Shown in pieces: positions 30,037-41,000 of a stretch of 64,000 nt of DNA (position 1 is the stretch's first letter; each line of letters starts with the position of its first letter). Source of the stretch: Sphaerolaimus hirsutus (Eukaryota > Nematoda > Chromadorea > Monhysterida > Sphaerolaimidae); contig OZ038450.1 in the NCBI GenBank assembly GCA_964036195.1, positions 27,964,794-28,028,793 on the forward strand. Reading direction: 5' to 3'. The position numbers and the translations under genes are program-made. The notes below the pieces were generated by a model, which was given only the letters and a program-made list of their open reading frames with translations, ran no database searches and was not told the origin of the DNA.

Positions 30037-33000
30037 TCAGACGTGTTTTGTATCGACTACCTTATACATGTGTATGCAAGCGAGTGTATCATCCGTAGTG
30101 AATGTAACAGTGGTATTTACAATAAACCACAGCGAGATACAATGCATTCCCATGGGATAGGTTTGTTCTGATAATTTGTAGCGAAATCCGGCATCCTCTG
30201 GGTGGTACAGCTGCGCTGCGTAGCCAGTGGGCACGGTGATTTGTATTCCGGTGTTGAGGCAGCTGTGTGGCGGCACAAAGATTTTGAGTCGCCGTGGTTT
30301 GATATGCACGGTATTTCCTTCGGCACCATATGAGATGGTGTATTCGTGGGATTTGGTGGCATCGGCCTTGAGGTATCGGCATATTGGTGGTACCAGGTCG
30401 CACGGATGTGGCTGGCTGGTTTCTTCTGGTACTCGTGGAGTGGGCGCCACTGGGCGGCTGACGTAATTCGCCTCGTAATGCATGTCACCCCCATTCGGTA
30501 GTGGGGTCGTTTGCCACTCTTGCTCGTCTTCTGTCAGTTCTGGTTCGTCAAATAGATGGCGGCCCAGCTCACTGGTCTCATCTGATGTTGGTTTTCTGTT
30601 CCAGCGGATCATTCCAATAACCTTCTTCTTGGGGTTCAAGCGCAGATTGTACCGAGTGGCAGCCCTAGGAACCGCTGTCTGGTCTATTGTGGTTGGTGAT
30701 TGACTCATCACTGGCACTGCTGGCGGTGCAGGCACGTGAGTGTTGGCTGGTGGGTCAGCACTTGAAGCACCGGCTGTGGCTGTATCAGTGGGATTTCCGT
30801 CTGGGCTGTCTTCTGTCTCTTGGGCTGCTGGTTCTCCGTGGCCAAATGTCGGATAGGTGTCTTCCCGAGGGTACCATGTCTTGACCAGCATCGCTGGGAA
30901 CCGAGTTTCAGGGCCATCCGGCTCGTTCCATTTTTGCAGGTGCACCGTTTTTGGTGGATTTCCGATGAGTTTTGTAACCATGTATGGTCCAATCCATATG
31001 TCTTTGGTCTTTCCTGTCTGGTCTTTTGGGATTGTGAACGCTTTCTTTAGCACCAGACAGCCCAAATGCAATCCTTGGGGCTTTGTGCATTTTCGGTCAT
31101 GGACGGCCTTATTCTGTCTGTTCTGTTCTTGATTGGACTTGTTGGCAAAAGCCCAAATTCGCCTGAGCGTAGCCATCAGCGTGCTTATGTAGCTTGGATA
31201 TTCCATTGCTGTCTCAAATCTTTTTGGTTTCAAGTCCGCAGCCAATGTGGTTCTTGGCATCTGGCTGAAAACACAAGTGTATGGCGAGATTCCAGTTGCT
31301 GAGTGCACTGCCATACGATTTGCCATCAGAGCGAATGGCAGCCATACTGGCCAGTCATGGTGGTCCAGATCTCGCATGCAAGCAGCCAGCAGCCCCAGTA
31401 AGCTTCGATTGGCGCGTTCCACTATCCCATTGCTCTGCGGGTGGAATGGCGCCGTGCTGATCTTCCTGATTTTGAATAGCTTGGTTACTTCGGTGAATAT
31501 TTCGCCGGTGAATGATGCGTGGCAATCAGATGTTAGATATGCTGGTGCACCATATTTGCATATCCAGTTCTCCACCAACAACTGGGCAGCTGTCTTTGCA
31601 TCAGTTCGTTCCACCGGCCAGCCATCGGCCCATCGAGAACATTTGTCGACAACCAGGAACACGTAGCTGTGTCCTGAGTAGCTGGCTGGTAGCTCCAAAT
31701 GGTCAATGTGGATCCACTCGAAAGGTTGCAGACAGGGTTGTGTGTCCGGCATAGGCAGTCTGGTCTTTGGCACTGGTGCATTTCGCGCTTGGCAGTGTGC
31801 GCATGTTTTCACATAATTGTATATGTCTTGCCTCATTTCGGGCCAATAGAGGTGCTGTGCCATTGCGGAAAAGACTTTCCGGGCATTGAGATGTCCACCA
31901 ATTGTCGTGTCGTGGTGTTCTGCCAACATTTGCGTTCTCAGGGATTTTGGCACAAAGACGCGCATGCGTTTTGTTTTCTCTATCGGGTGTGTTGGGTTGC
32001 GCACATAAGCCAACAGATTTGGATATGCGAAGTGAGCCCCAAAACATGGTTGGTTACCCTGCTCCATCTGTTCAATTAGCCGTTGTGTTTCTCGGTCTTC
32101 TGTTTGAGCAGTTGCCAGCCTTTCCCTCCAGTTGTTTAACTGGGCGGGGTCTGGTTCACCCACATCTCGTGGTGATCGCAATAATGTCATAATGCGTGTA
32201 GGTGCTGGTTGTTCGGTTCCATCTTTTTCCACTATTGAGGGTTTCTTTGGTCCCTTGTATGGGTCCGGAATTGGTTCGTCTGGCACGTATGGCGGCAGTT
32301 CTCTCCACCAAGGACGCGCCTTGTGGATTTTGTTGTCGTTTAGTTCTATCTCCATCGGCGGATTGTCGATTCTTGTCAAGAGTTCCTGGTCCTCTCCCGT
32401 GGGTGCTCGGGAAAGAGCATCTGCGACCACATTTGCTTTCCCTGGACGATGTTTGACATCCAAGTCATAACCCGCCAATGTCAGGCAGATCCGCGTGATG
32501 TACTGTGAGTGCCCTTGCGCGTGCATGAGATACGCCAGCGCACGGCTATCTGTGTACACGGTGACTTGTCTGCCCATGCACAGGTGTTTGAATTTTTCCA
32601 GGATCCACGCCAGTGCTTCTGCTTCGCGAATCATTGCGTGGAAGTCGTTTCGATTATCTGACACCTTTGTTGATGCAAATGCAATTGGCCGTATTTCGCC
32701 CGTCTCAGGCTGGCATTGTTCTAGCACTGCTCCATAGCCATGTACTGGTGGGCAGGCCGCATCAACCGATATGATCAGGTCCAGCTCTGGGCGATAGAAT
32801 GCCAGCACCGGGGCCGTGACCATTGCCTTTTTGAGTGAGTCAAAGGCATTCAGTCTTTCTTCCGTCCATTCAAACTCTGTGGTGTCCTTCGTGAGTTCAA
32901 CCAGTGGTTTGGCAATGATTGAATAATTCCGAATGAAACGGCGATAGAATCCACACATTCCAAGGAATGACTTCACGCCAGTTCTGTTCTGCGGCAGTGG

Positions 33001-36000
33001 GAAAGCCTCGATTGTTTTTGTTTTCTGGATGTCTTGTTCTAATCCTTTTCCGGATAATTTAAAGCCGAGGAAGATACACTCGCTCACGCCGAATGAGCAT
33101 TTCTTCGCTTTAAATTTTAGTCTGAACATTCTGGCCCTATCCAGTAGTGTAGTCAGGTCAGCCAGATGCTTCTCGAATGTCGGAGAAGCGGTTAACAGAT
33201 CATCCATGTAAGCGAGGACACTTTTGTTGATGATTGGCTCGAATATGGTCGTAATTGCCCTGGCATATGATGCTGGTGCTGTGCTGAGGCCAAATGGCAT
33301 TCTGGTGAAGTGATATAGTTGGCCATTTGCCACACCAAATGCTGTCTTTTCAGCATCGTCTGGATGCATTGGCAGCTGCCAATAAGCTCCCAGGCAATCC
33401 AAACTGCTAAAGTATTTTGGATTCAATTCGGCTATTCGGTCAAATATCTCTGCTTGGTCTGGTGCTGGGAAAGCATCACTTTCGGTGATCAGATTTAGTT
33501 GCCTGAAGTCTTGGCAGAGGCGGTGTGTGTTGTCCTTTTTCTTGACCATGACAATAGCAGCGCGCCAAGGGCTATTTGACTTGACAATCACACCTGACCT
33601 GAGCATTGATTTTAGCTCGTCTTCAACCACATCTCGCAAGTGTGGCGGTGTGCGCCGTGGTGGCAGCTGTATTGGTGGCTTGCCATGTGTCCGGATACGG
33701 TGAAAGATATCACCAGTGATTGTGGTCAGTTCGCTATAATCTAGTGCGAAGCAGTCGTGATATTTCCGTAGCAACTCTGTCATCTGTTCCTTCTCTTCCG
33801 GCTCCAGTTTGTCTCCGAATTTCCAGGCAGCTTCGAGTTTTTCGAGTCTCTCCTCAAGGGCTTTTCCGGATAATGCCAACAGATCTACTTTATCTGGTTC
33901 AATGTTCGGTGTTCCTTGGTTTGTCAACTGGTTCACAGCATGTGCAGCCTGTGCTGTCGTCTGCCGGGCAAGTGGGATTGCCGTCCCCGCAATTTCCATG
34001 TGTCCGATTATTTCACCTTTTGGTAGACATCGGTGCTGTGCTGACATGTTGTAGATGTCGATTTTGAGCAGTTCATGTCCGCCTGGGACGCGGAAGTATG
34101 GCAGGCGTAGCCCCCTTATTTCTCGTGGTGATTTCGGGATGAATACAAGGTTCATCTGGGGGTCGCAATTTGGGAGACCAACCACAGCAACAGGGATTCG
34201 TTTTTGCGTGTTGCTGCGAATCAGTTCCCTTTCCACAAGCTTCACTGGCCACTGCGTTGTGGGTGGTCCTTCGGTGGGTGTTGAGTCACCCGTTGGACCC
34301 AGTCCAATCTGCTTTGTGCCGATCCATACTCTGCTGGTTTGGTAGCAGATGGTCAGACTGCGGAATCGGCGAAGTAGATCGCCGCCGATAAGGACCTCAT
34401 TATTGAGTTCTTTTGCCACAAAGAATTTCTGCTGTAAGGTCATTCCGGCCATCGTGATCCTGATGTCTACTTGCCCGGGGATTGTCAACGCATGGCCCGT
34501 GATGGACACCAAGCGATGATTGTCTGTCAGGGGTTGGATTGGGCCCAAACCCAGATCATGCACGATTTTCTCGTCAATTAGACAGCACTGTGCGCCTGAA
34601 TCTAACAAGGCAGCTAGAGTCGTGTTGGCGATATTGACTGCTACATACAGCAGATCCTGTTGGTTCACCATTTTTACTGCTTTGACTGCGTTGACCTGAG
34701 TCATTTCCGGCACGGTGGCAATGTGGGTGCCTTCGTTGTTGTATTGGATCGTTAACTGTCCAACTGCCTGCAGCGCATCATTTCCCAGTATCACTTGGTC
34801 TCCCAATTCGGCTGAAACATGCATTCGATGGGTCCACGATTGTTCTCCCATTCCAATTTCTGCTTGGATTATCCCTGTGATGGGCATTTCGTGTCCGGTA
34901 GCGGATGTCAGATTTTGTCTCTGGTCTGCTTGTGGCTCATATGGCAGACTGAGGATGTCAGCTAACATTTTTCCGATTATGCTGCACTGAGCCCCCGTAT
35001 CAATGGCAGCCATGACATATTCCCCGTTGATGGTGATTGATGTCATTGGCACTTCATCAGTGTCTTCTGGTTCCAGGCTTTTTACCATATTGACAATGCT
35101 GACAGGTCGGAGTTCAATGGTTTCGCCATTTATGGTGACACTTCGACCTTGGGTCAATGCTGCCACGTGCCCCTGGTGTCGGCTTGGTCTGAGTGGTTCT
35201 TCCATCACTGAGACTGTGAGTGGCACCGCAGCTTCAGTCACGGGATTTCGTGTTCTTTCGTGACGTTCCCGGAATCGATGGACTGCGCTGAAGCATCTGC
35301 TTAGTGTGGTGGCTTGTTGCCACAGCCATTTGGTGATATTGATGGCAACATCCAGCACATTGTGTGTCAGCTTAGCCCGTATGGCTAAGGGCAGGCAGCA
35401 TTTGGCCATGATAAAGCACCATGTTGCTGCCAACGGGATAATTGCCAGCCCAATGGCCCATTTAAGCCATGTGTGCTTTCCAGCTTGAGTCATGCCTGTG
35501 ACAGCAACATTTTGGGCTATTTCTCTGGTATTCTCTTCTGCTGTTTGTTCTGTCCTCAAGCCCAAGGTCTCCATGACCTCTTGATGTTTCTGGAGCACAT
35601 TGATCAGTTGTTCACGTGCATCCCAATCTGGTGAACTTTCAAAGGGGTGTAGCCGCATTGGTCTATTGACCCCTGGGTGCGGTTCTCTCTGTTCCTGGTT
35701 CTGATGGAGCAGGGGTATGTGTGGCAGTCCAGGCAGAGGGTGCAAGTCTCCGGTGGCTGCATTGTAGCGCCATGTGGCATTGTGGACCTTGACAATTTGA
35801 CCATCTGCTTGTGTGCATGGTATGTCATAGGCCTGTTTGGTCACAGTCAGAGTGGCTGTGTCCAGATAGAATGGCCCTTGTTCGATGGATGCGAATTCAA
35901 TCGGTATGTGATTTGTACAGTGACCGGAGGCTACATCCATAGGCAGTAGCTTGTACGTGCCGTTTGCTAGTGGTTGGCAGAACCAGACGTGCACTATGCT

Positions 36001-37095
36001 GTTCACTGTCTCAGCTACTAGGTATGGGTGCTGTAGTAGCATGCGCGCTGTTTCGGTTGGGTCAGCACGTAACTGCGAAATGGTCAGTGCGTGCAGTGTT
36101 CGCAGCATTTGGCAGTGTTTGACCATCAGGAATCTGAAGTAGAATCTCTGAGTCTGGTCAGCATGCAACTGCCGTAGTGTTGCTTGAGCGGCAATCTCTT
36201 CTGAGGTGTGCCTTTCTTCAGGAATGATGGTGATGTTTGTGAGTGGCTTAATGGAATGGTCACTCATTTCAACTGTCTGGACTGCAAATCCCTGGTCACT
36301 GACATAGAGCTGTTCGCCACAGTCTGTGATTTCACGTGGGCTCATGAAGGTCAGTGCTAGTTGATTGTCCGAGGAAATCCACTGACGTTGTAGGCTAATG
36401 CCAGCCATTTCTTTCCACAGTTCAAATCGGCATTCTGTGGTGGCATTGGCTTGCCAGAGCAACAGCTGCTGATCAGGTAGCACACAATTGTTGTCGCGAT
36501 AGCGACATTTGGAAATGTCGATTCCCAGTGTGGATTGCAGAGGGCCTTGTTGTTGCTGTCGGTAGATAGTAGTCTGTTGTACCGCGCATTGGGTCACATT
36601 TCTGGTTATTGTCCTGCAGCACCGGAAGGCACCGCGGGTTGGCAGTCTTGGCGGTGCATGTTGTGTGCGCCACTGCCCCAGACCAGATGGTTGCAAGTCC
36701 TTTGTTGTGATGCACTGGTGGTAATCGACCATACGCCGACATTCGTCGGTCGTCACAGCGATCGGCTCGTATGTGGTGCGGTCATAGCTGGTGTAGACGA
36801 AATTAGTATAGCGGGAATGCACCTCCTGCCATTTGGTGCACACATGGGCGCTTGTCACGTGCTGGTGGGAGTTCCGTCGATATAGCTGCAGCGTCAATTT
36901 GCCAGGCGCGGCAAATTCTGCCGTAGTGGAATAGTCACAGTCCGTGTTAGCGGGAAGATCGTAGTTTGCAGTCGGCGGGCGATCGGTCGGGCAGATCATT
37001 GGATCCAGTGCGTCGATGTGAACACAATAGAAAGCTAAAGTACAGGATACAAGTGCCTGAGTAACTCGCACATGGAAAGGAATGATAGCTAGCAT
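30037..37095 (-). CDS. Env-like / tandem protease / RT / RNase H / integrase / dUTPase-like polyprotein
   Basis: One 2352-codon frame. Residues 1-30 look like a signal peptide. About 31-540 is Cys-rich with several N-X-S/T sites (near 166, 217, 287, 378 and 439). About 545-572 is a membrane segment. Two aspartic protease domains follow, with DTGAQCS at 699-705 and DSGAQCC at 832-838. RT spans about 1140-1340 (RMPFGLSTAP, then YMDD at 1296-1299), RNase H about 1440-1562 (Asp1445, Asp1516, Asp1559), and integrase about 1720-1950 (HHCC zinc site; D1798, D1857, E1893, the D,D35E pattern). A GPY motif is at 2036-2038, and the C-terminal 130 residues resemble a dUTPase fold. RT, connection and integrase are Ty3/Gypsy-like. 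Env before Pro-Pol in one frame is highly unusual. The predicted topology keeps protease and Pol cytosolic behind a membrane anchor. The Env class is not identified. Confidence 0.95.
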   Translation of the reverse strand: MLAIIPFHVRVTQALVSCTLAFYCVHIDALDPMICPTDRPPTANYDLPANTDCDYSTTAEFAAPGKLTLQLYRRNSHQHVTSAHVCTKWQEVHSRYTNFVYTSYDRTTYEPIAVTTDECRRMVDYHQCITTKDLQPSGLGQWRTQHAPPRLPTRGAFRCCRTITRNVTQCAVQQTTIYRQQQQGPLQSTLGIDISKCRYRDNNCVLPDQQLLLWQANATTECRFELWKEMAGISLQRQWISSDNQLALTFMSPREITDCGEQLYVSDQGFAVQTVEMSDHSIKPLTNITIIPEERHTSEEIAAQATLRQLHADQTQRFYFRFLMVKHCQMLRTLHALTISQLRADPTETARMLLQHPYLVAETVNSIVHVWFCQPLANGTYKLLPMDVASGHCTNHIPIEFASIEQGPFYLDTATLTVTKQAYDIPCTQADGQIVKVHNATWRYNAATGDLHPLPGLPHIPLLHQNQEQREPHPGVNRPMRLHPFESSPDWDAREQLINVLQKHQEVMETLGLRTEQTAEENTREIAQNVAVTGMTQAGKHTWLKWAIGLAIIPLAATWCFIMAKCCLPLAIRAKLTHNVLDVAINITKWLWQQATTLSRCFSAVHRFRERHERTRNPVTEAAVPLTVSVMEEPLRPSRHQGHVAALTQGRSVTINGETIELRPVSIVNMVKSLEPEDTDEVPMTSITINGEYVMAAIDTGAQCSIIGKMLADILSLPYEPQADQRQNLTSATGHEMPITGIIQAEIGMGEQSWTHRMHVSAELGDQVILGNDALQAVGQLTIQYNNEGTHIATVPEMTQVNAVKAVKMVNQQDLLYVAVNIANTTLAALLDSGAQCCLIDEKIVHDLGLGPIQPLTDNHRLVSITGHALTIPGQVDIRITMAGMTLQQKFFVAKELNNEVLIGGDLLRRFRSLTICYQTSRVWIGTKQIGLGPTGDSTPTEGPPTTQWPVKLVERELIRSNTQKRIPVAVVGLPNCDPQMNLVFIPKSPREIRGLRLPYFRVPGGHELLKIDIYNMSAQHRCLPKGEIIGHMEIAGTAIPLARQTTAQAAHAVNQLTNQGTPNIEPDKVDLLALSGKALEERLEKLEAAWKFGDKLEPEEKEQMTELLRKYHDCFALDYSELTTITGDIFHRIRTHGKPPIQLPPRRTPPHLRDVVEDELKSMLRSGVIVKSNSPWRAAIVMVKKKDNTHRLCQDFRQLNLITESDAFPAPDQAEIFDRIAELNPKYFSSLDCLGAYWQLPMHPDDAEKTAFGVANGQLYHFTRMPFGLSTAPASYARAITTIFEPIINKSVLAYMDDLLTASPTFEKHLADLTTLLDRARMFRLKFKAKKCSFGVSECIFLGFKLSGKGLEQDIQKTKTIEAFPLPQNRTGVKSFLGMCGFYRRFIRNYSIIAKPLVELTKDTTEFEWTEERLNAFDSLKKAMVTAPVLAFYRPELDLIISVDAACPPVHGYGAVLEQCQPETGEIRPIAFASTKVSDNRNDFHAMIREAEALAWILEKFKHLCMGRQVTVYTDSRALAYLMHAQGHSQYITRICLTLAGYDLDVKHRPGKANVVADALSRAPTGEDQELLTRIDNPPMEIELNDNKIHKARPWWRELPPYVPDEPIPDPYKGPKKPSIVEKDGTEQPAPTRIMTLLRSPRDVGEPDPAQLNNWRERLATAQTEDRETQRLIEQMEQGNQPCFGAHFAYPNLLAYVRNPTHPIEKTKRMRVFVPKSLRTQMLAEHHDTTIGGHLNARKVFSAMAQHLYWPEMRQDIYNYVKTCAHCQARNAPVPKTRLPMPDTQPCLQPFEWIHIDHLELPASYSGHSYVFLVVDKCSRWADGWPVERTDAKTAAQLLVENWICKYGAPAYLTSDCHASFTGEIFTEVTKLFKIRKISTAPFHPQSNGIVERANRSLLGLLAACMRDLDHHDWPVWLPFALMANRMAVHSATGISPYTCVFSQMPRTTLAADLKPKRFETAMEYPSYISTLMATLRRIWAFANKSNQEQNRQNKAVHDRKCTKPQGLHLGCLVLKKAFTIPKDQTGKTKDIWIGPYMVTKLIGNPPKTVHLQKWNEPDGPETRFPAMLVKTWYPREDTYPTFGHGEPAAQETEDSPDGNPTDTATAGASSADPPANTHVPAPPAVPVMSQSPTTIDQTAVPRAATRYNLRLNPKKKVIGMIRWNRKPTSDETSELGRHLFDEPELTEDEQEWQTTPLPNGGDMHYEANYVSRPVAPTPRVPEETSQPHPCDLVPPICRYLKADATKSHEYTISYGAEGNTVHIKPRRLKIFVPPHSCLNTGIQITVPTGYAAQLYHPEDAGFRYKLSEQTYPMGMHCISLWFIVNTTVTFTTDDTLACIHMYKVVDTKHV

Positions 37096-38052
37096 TTTGG
37101 TTCAAAATTCAAGAATACTGGAGACTGAATAATTGGTAGCTCTGGTCCCTTTTCATGCGTGTAATGTATTGGTTGAATTGGTGAATAAACAATGGTAACT
37201 TGGGTTTTAGGTAAGGCCAATGGTTGGCCGGGGTGATTTTCCACCCGAATTCGGTGTACATAAACTATTTGTAACATATTACACATTGTTCATTTGGCGA
37301 CTTGGTAAATTCACGGATTTTGAACTACGGAACAGTAAAATAGAAAGTTTACAAGTTTTAAACAATTTTAGTTACTGATACGTTTCAATAGATATTTTTT
37401 AGCCGAGGTAAATGTGATACGAAATTACACATTAGCTAAGTATAGATCAAAGGTCACGTGACAATGCTGAAAATGCGGGGTACATCGATGAAATCCTGTT
37501 TTTGGTCAAAAAAACGTCGTTGTAGTACAGTCGTTGCAAACTGTGAAAAGAAATGAAGTTTGTGTTTGCGAAAATATCACATTAGCATTGAAACTCTACC
37601 AAGGGATTTAGACTATGCAAGAGGGATGCTAAAGCTGTTTGAAGCCAATGAAAATGTCATGTTGGGTCTCAAAACTCATATTTTTATTTCTATTTCTGAA
37701 TTGGCTTATTTCTGTTCTCCATAGTAACTGAAACTTTATCTTCCTTGGTCATTTTCAATGCTAATTCACGAAATATGAACAGTACAATATTTCCTGGGCA
37801 TTTCGGGTAAACTTGTCCTACATGGAAAGTGGGTTCTCTGGAAAACGTCTCCCAGTGCCTTGAAGACACGTTATAGAAACTGAAATTGTCCATTTTGTTT
37901 GACTTAAAACCTCGAGAAGTTCAAGGAAAGGTGAAAATTGGACCAGGTCTTGATACAATTTTTTATGATATATTTTGCATAACTAATTAATTGGTCATCA
38001 GAAAAAAGAAAGAATGCAACTCACATCCAAATCCAAACGCACGTTCTCCTGC
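37096..38052 (-). other. 957-nt gap between helicase and polyprotein ORFs
   Basis: AT-rich with no conserved coding. Two short minus-strand frames are present, 37893-37690 (67 codons) and 37286-37089 (65 codons). The second overlaps the polyprotein ATG by 7 nt and could be a small upstream ORF. The gap makes frameshift or read-through expression unlikely, so a spliced or internally initiated mRNA is needed for the polyprotein. Confidence 0.5.
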
Positions 38053-41000
38053 TCATGTCCTCAACTCCACTTCTTTGTCCCTCATCCGGAAGAATTCTGC
38101 CGCTGTATGTGCCACAATACATGGCGGGCGCTTATCATAGTCAATTCTCAGCAGGGTGCATGCTCTCTGGTAGCGGTGGGGCTGCATGATGAATGCCCCA
38201 GTCTGGTGGATCATTGAGAACAGTTGGCGCCATTTCTCTGTGGTCTCTGACAATTTGAACATTGGCTCGAAGTCCGCGAGAATGGTCAGCGATCTCTGTT
38301 GGCGCGTCAGGGCGACGCAGAGACGCATCATGTTGGTCAAGTGCGTCAATTGTTTGTATCTGGTGTTGGCACTCCAACCGGGCACCAGCATTATGTCCGG
38401 CATCTGAGACCCTTGGGCTATGTCGCACGTGGTCACTCTGCCCCTGAGGTTTGTGATGCCCCTTCGTTTGAGCTCTGTCACATCATTCTCAAAATCTCTC
38501 TCAAAGTCTTTGTAGTAGGCCAGAACCCTTAATTCGTCAAACGCCGCATCTCCTGCTGCGTGATGCCATTTTTCCATAAAGGTCTTGAACTCTTTCCTCG
38601 TCTCTGGGCAATGACGCACCGTTTGTTCCCTCTCTGAATCTGTGACTGCTTTCTGGGTCTCCACGTCCACCCAATAGATGGCCGGCACGTAGATTTTCTT
38701 GCCCTGGCTGATTCGATATGGCAGTGGAAAACCGGGTGGTTTAGCCGCCATGTAACTCTCCTTGGTGGCTGGCAATGCTGGCGCTTCGAGTTGGCCCAAG
38801 TAGATCATGTTTTTCACCAAATTGGCATGTTCCGCGGAGGCCCGGTAAACCTGGCGCAGTCCATGTCTGTCCTCTGGGCGCAATATGGCGTTCATGCGCT
38901 CCAATGCGCTCTCGTTGAAAATGGTCTCCAGGATTCGCTTGGCTGGCACGTGCGATAATGTCGGCCTAGAAAGTTGGCGATCATCTCCGAGAAGCACCAC
39001 AATGAAGCGCCTCTGTATCTGGTCCTCCGCATTGAGCAGGCACAACAACTGGCAGAGTTCCAGCTTTGTCACCTTCGAGGCTTCCTCTACGATTAGCATC
39101 GAGAAACGGCTGTCTCTGATTCTGCTGAGCGCTGTGGATATGGTGGCAGTGACGATCTGATATCTGTTACTGATTGCGCTATCTATCTGAGCAGTTTCAG
39201 CCTCTTTTTGTTCCCTGCTCTTTTTGATCTCTTCAAACCAGCGCGGGGGCACTTGCTCGTCACGCGATAGAAAACGGTCTCCGGCGCGACGGGAGTCTTT
39301 GGAGCGCTCAGCCTGCTCGATGGTGCGTGAGGTGGCTTGAAGTCTCAGGTGTTGCCACCCCTTTGGGCATATCTTGCGCACGATGTCATTCTCATTTCGG
39401 TCAACCGCCCCATTGTCGGAGGCGACCAAAAGCACCTTAGTGGCCAACGGTTCTGTCTGGTGCCGCAATGCCCCTGATTTGAGGTGCTCCTCAGAGCCTG
39501 ATTGGGATGTTACAGTTTTCCCCGCACCGGCAGGGGCGCGGATGGCGATGCACTTTTCAGTTGTTCGGAGGGCTTTGATCACTGCACGTTGTCGGTCGTT
39601 CACTCCCTCGGGAAACTCGGTGGGGTATGTGTACACATACGGATCTTGAACGGCCGCCTCTATCTGGTTCACCAAACGCAGTTGGTTTGGCAGTAGGACC
39701 CGCATAATTTCTATATCCGCTCTGCATTTCCTTGGGTTGAGAATGGCGAAGGACAGCATAGCCCACATTTCCTTGTCATGATCCTCCCACGACTGATCGC
39801 TGGCCAGAACACGGACCTGGCTGGTGCGCATCATGTCGTGGCTCCTCAAGTACCTTTCCGTTGCTTTGGACAGCATAGTGACCCCAATCTCCTGGCATTT
39901 CCCATTGTTGCGTGGTGTGATGGATGTCACGGTTCCTGCCAGCTCCAGCTTGGGGTTGTCAAATGTCAGCTTAGCTGGCGTGCGGGTTGACCATGATGTC
40001 TTTGGATCGCGCTGGACCGTGACATGTCCGGTCAAGTAGCTGTAGTCATCCGCTATGATGAATCTGACCTGGGCTGACCATTTTGTTCTCTGCTTCTTGG
40101 TGCGCGTCAGAGCTAGTGTGAGTTTCGCTATGGCTGTCTCGTGGGACAGAGCCATTATTGCTTCAAAGATAGCGGATTGTTCTTCCTCTGTCTTTGTGGT
40201 CAGGATGGTGTCAATCCAGTGGTAAGCTTGCCAGAATTTGTACTCTAGGTGTATCTCTCTTTTTTCAATGGACGAATGCGCGGGCGCATTGGCTGGCGCG
40301 TGCGGATTGAAAGCCAGACGTGTTAGATCAGTGAAGCCATCTAATGTGGTCAGCTGGTGTTCAGTGAGTCCCTCTCTCTTCACGACTTTCGGTATGTCAA
40401 AACGCGGGAATATCGCTCGGATTTCTTCCGCCGTGGCAGCAGTCTGGCCGGGCTGGTGTGGGGCCAGATCTGCCATCCTTCTGAGGCTGACTATGCCGTT
40501 GATGATGGGTCTGATGTGTCTCCCACCACCACGTACACATGGGATCCAGAAGAGAGGCTGATTCTCTTGCAGGCTCTTGACAACTACTCGTGGGATTGCT
40601 TTGTCACTGATCCAGAATTCTTGCGTCATGCATCTGGCCGCTTGGTTTTCTTTGTTGAAGTGTTTCTGGCCCAGTATCTGAATTTCAGCTAGGGCATTCA
40701 CTTCTGACACAAGGTGGCTTTTCTTTCCCTGCTTTTTGCCAGTGATTGTGGTCAGGATGGTGACTTCGCAGCCTGTCCACCCAGTGGCTGTTCCATATTG
40801 TGCTATGGCCAAATAGTAATCTGGCACCATCTCTGCCCTGTGCTGCAGCTGCGCCAGGGTTGCGTGGATGTGCACGTGTGTCCATTGTCCTTTTTCGTTG
40901 AGGACAATGCTGGCTTCGGTGTTTACCAGTGTTTCCCATGGGACACTGAGCAGCAGCATTCTGAGTTTGTCTGGGTCTATTTCTAAGTGGAGTAGTGTCA

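Noticed and set aside
30227..36885. Many plus-strand frames opposite the polyprotein
   Set aside because: They are antisense shadows of a conserved 2352-codon gene.
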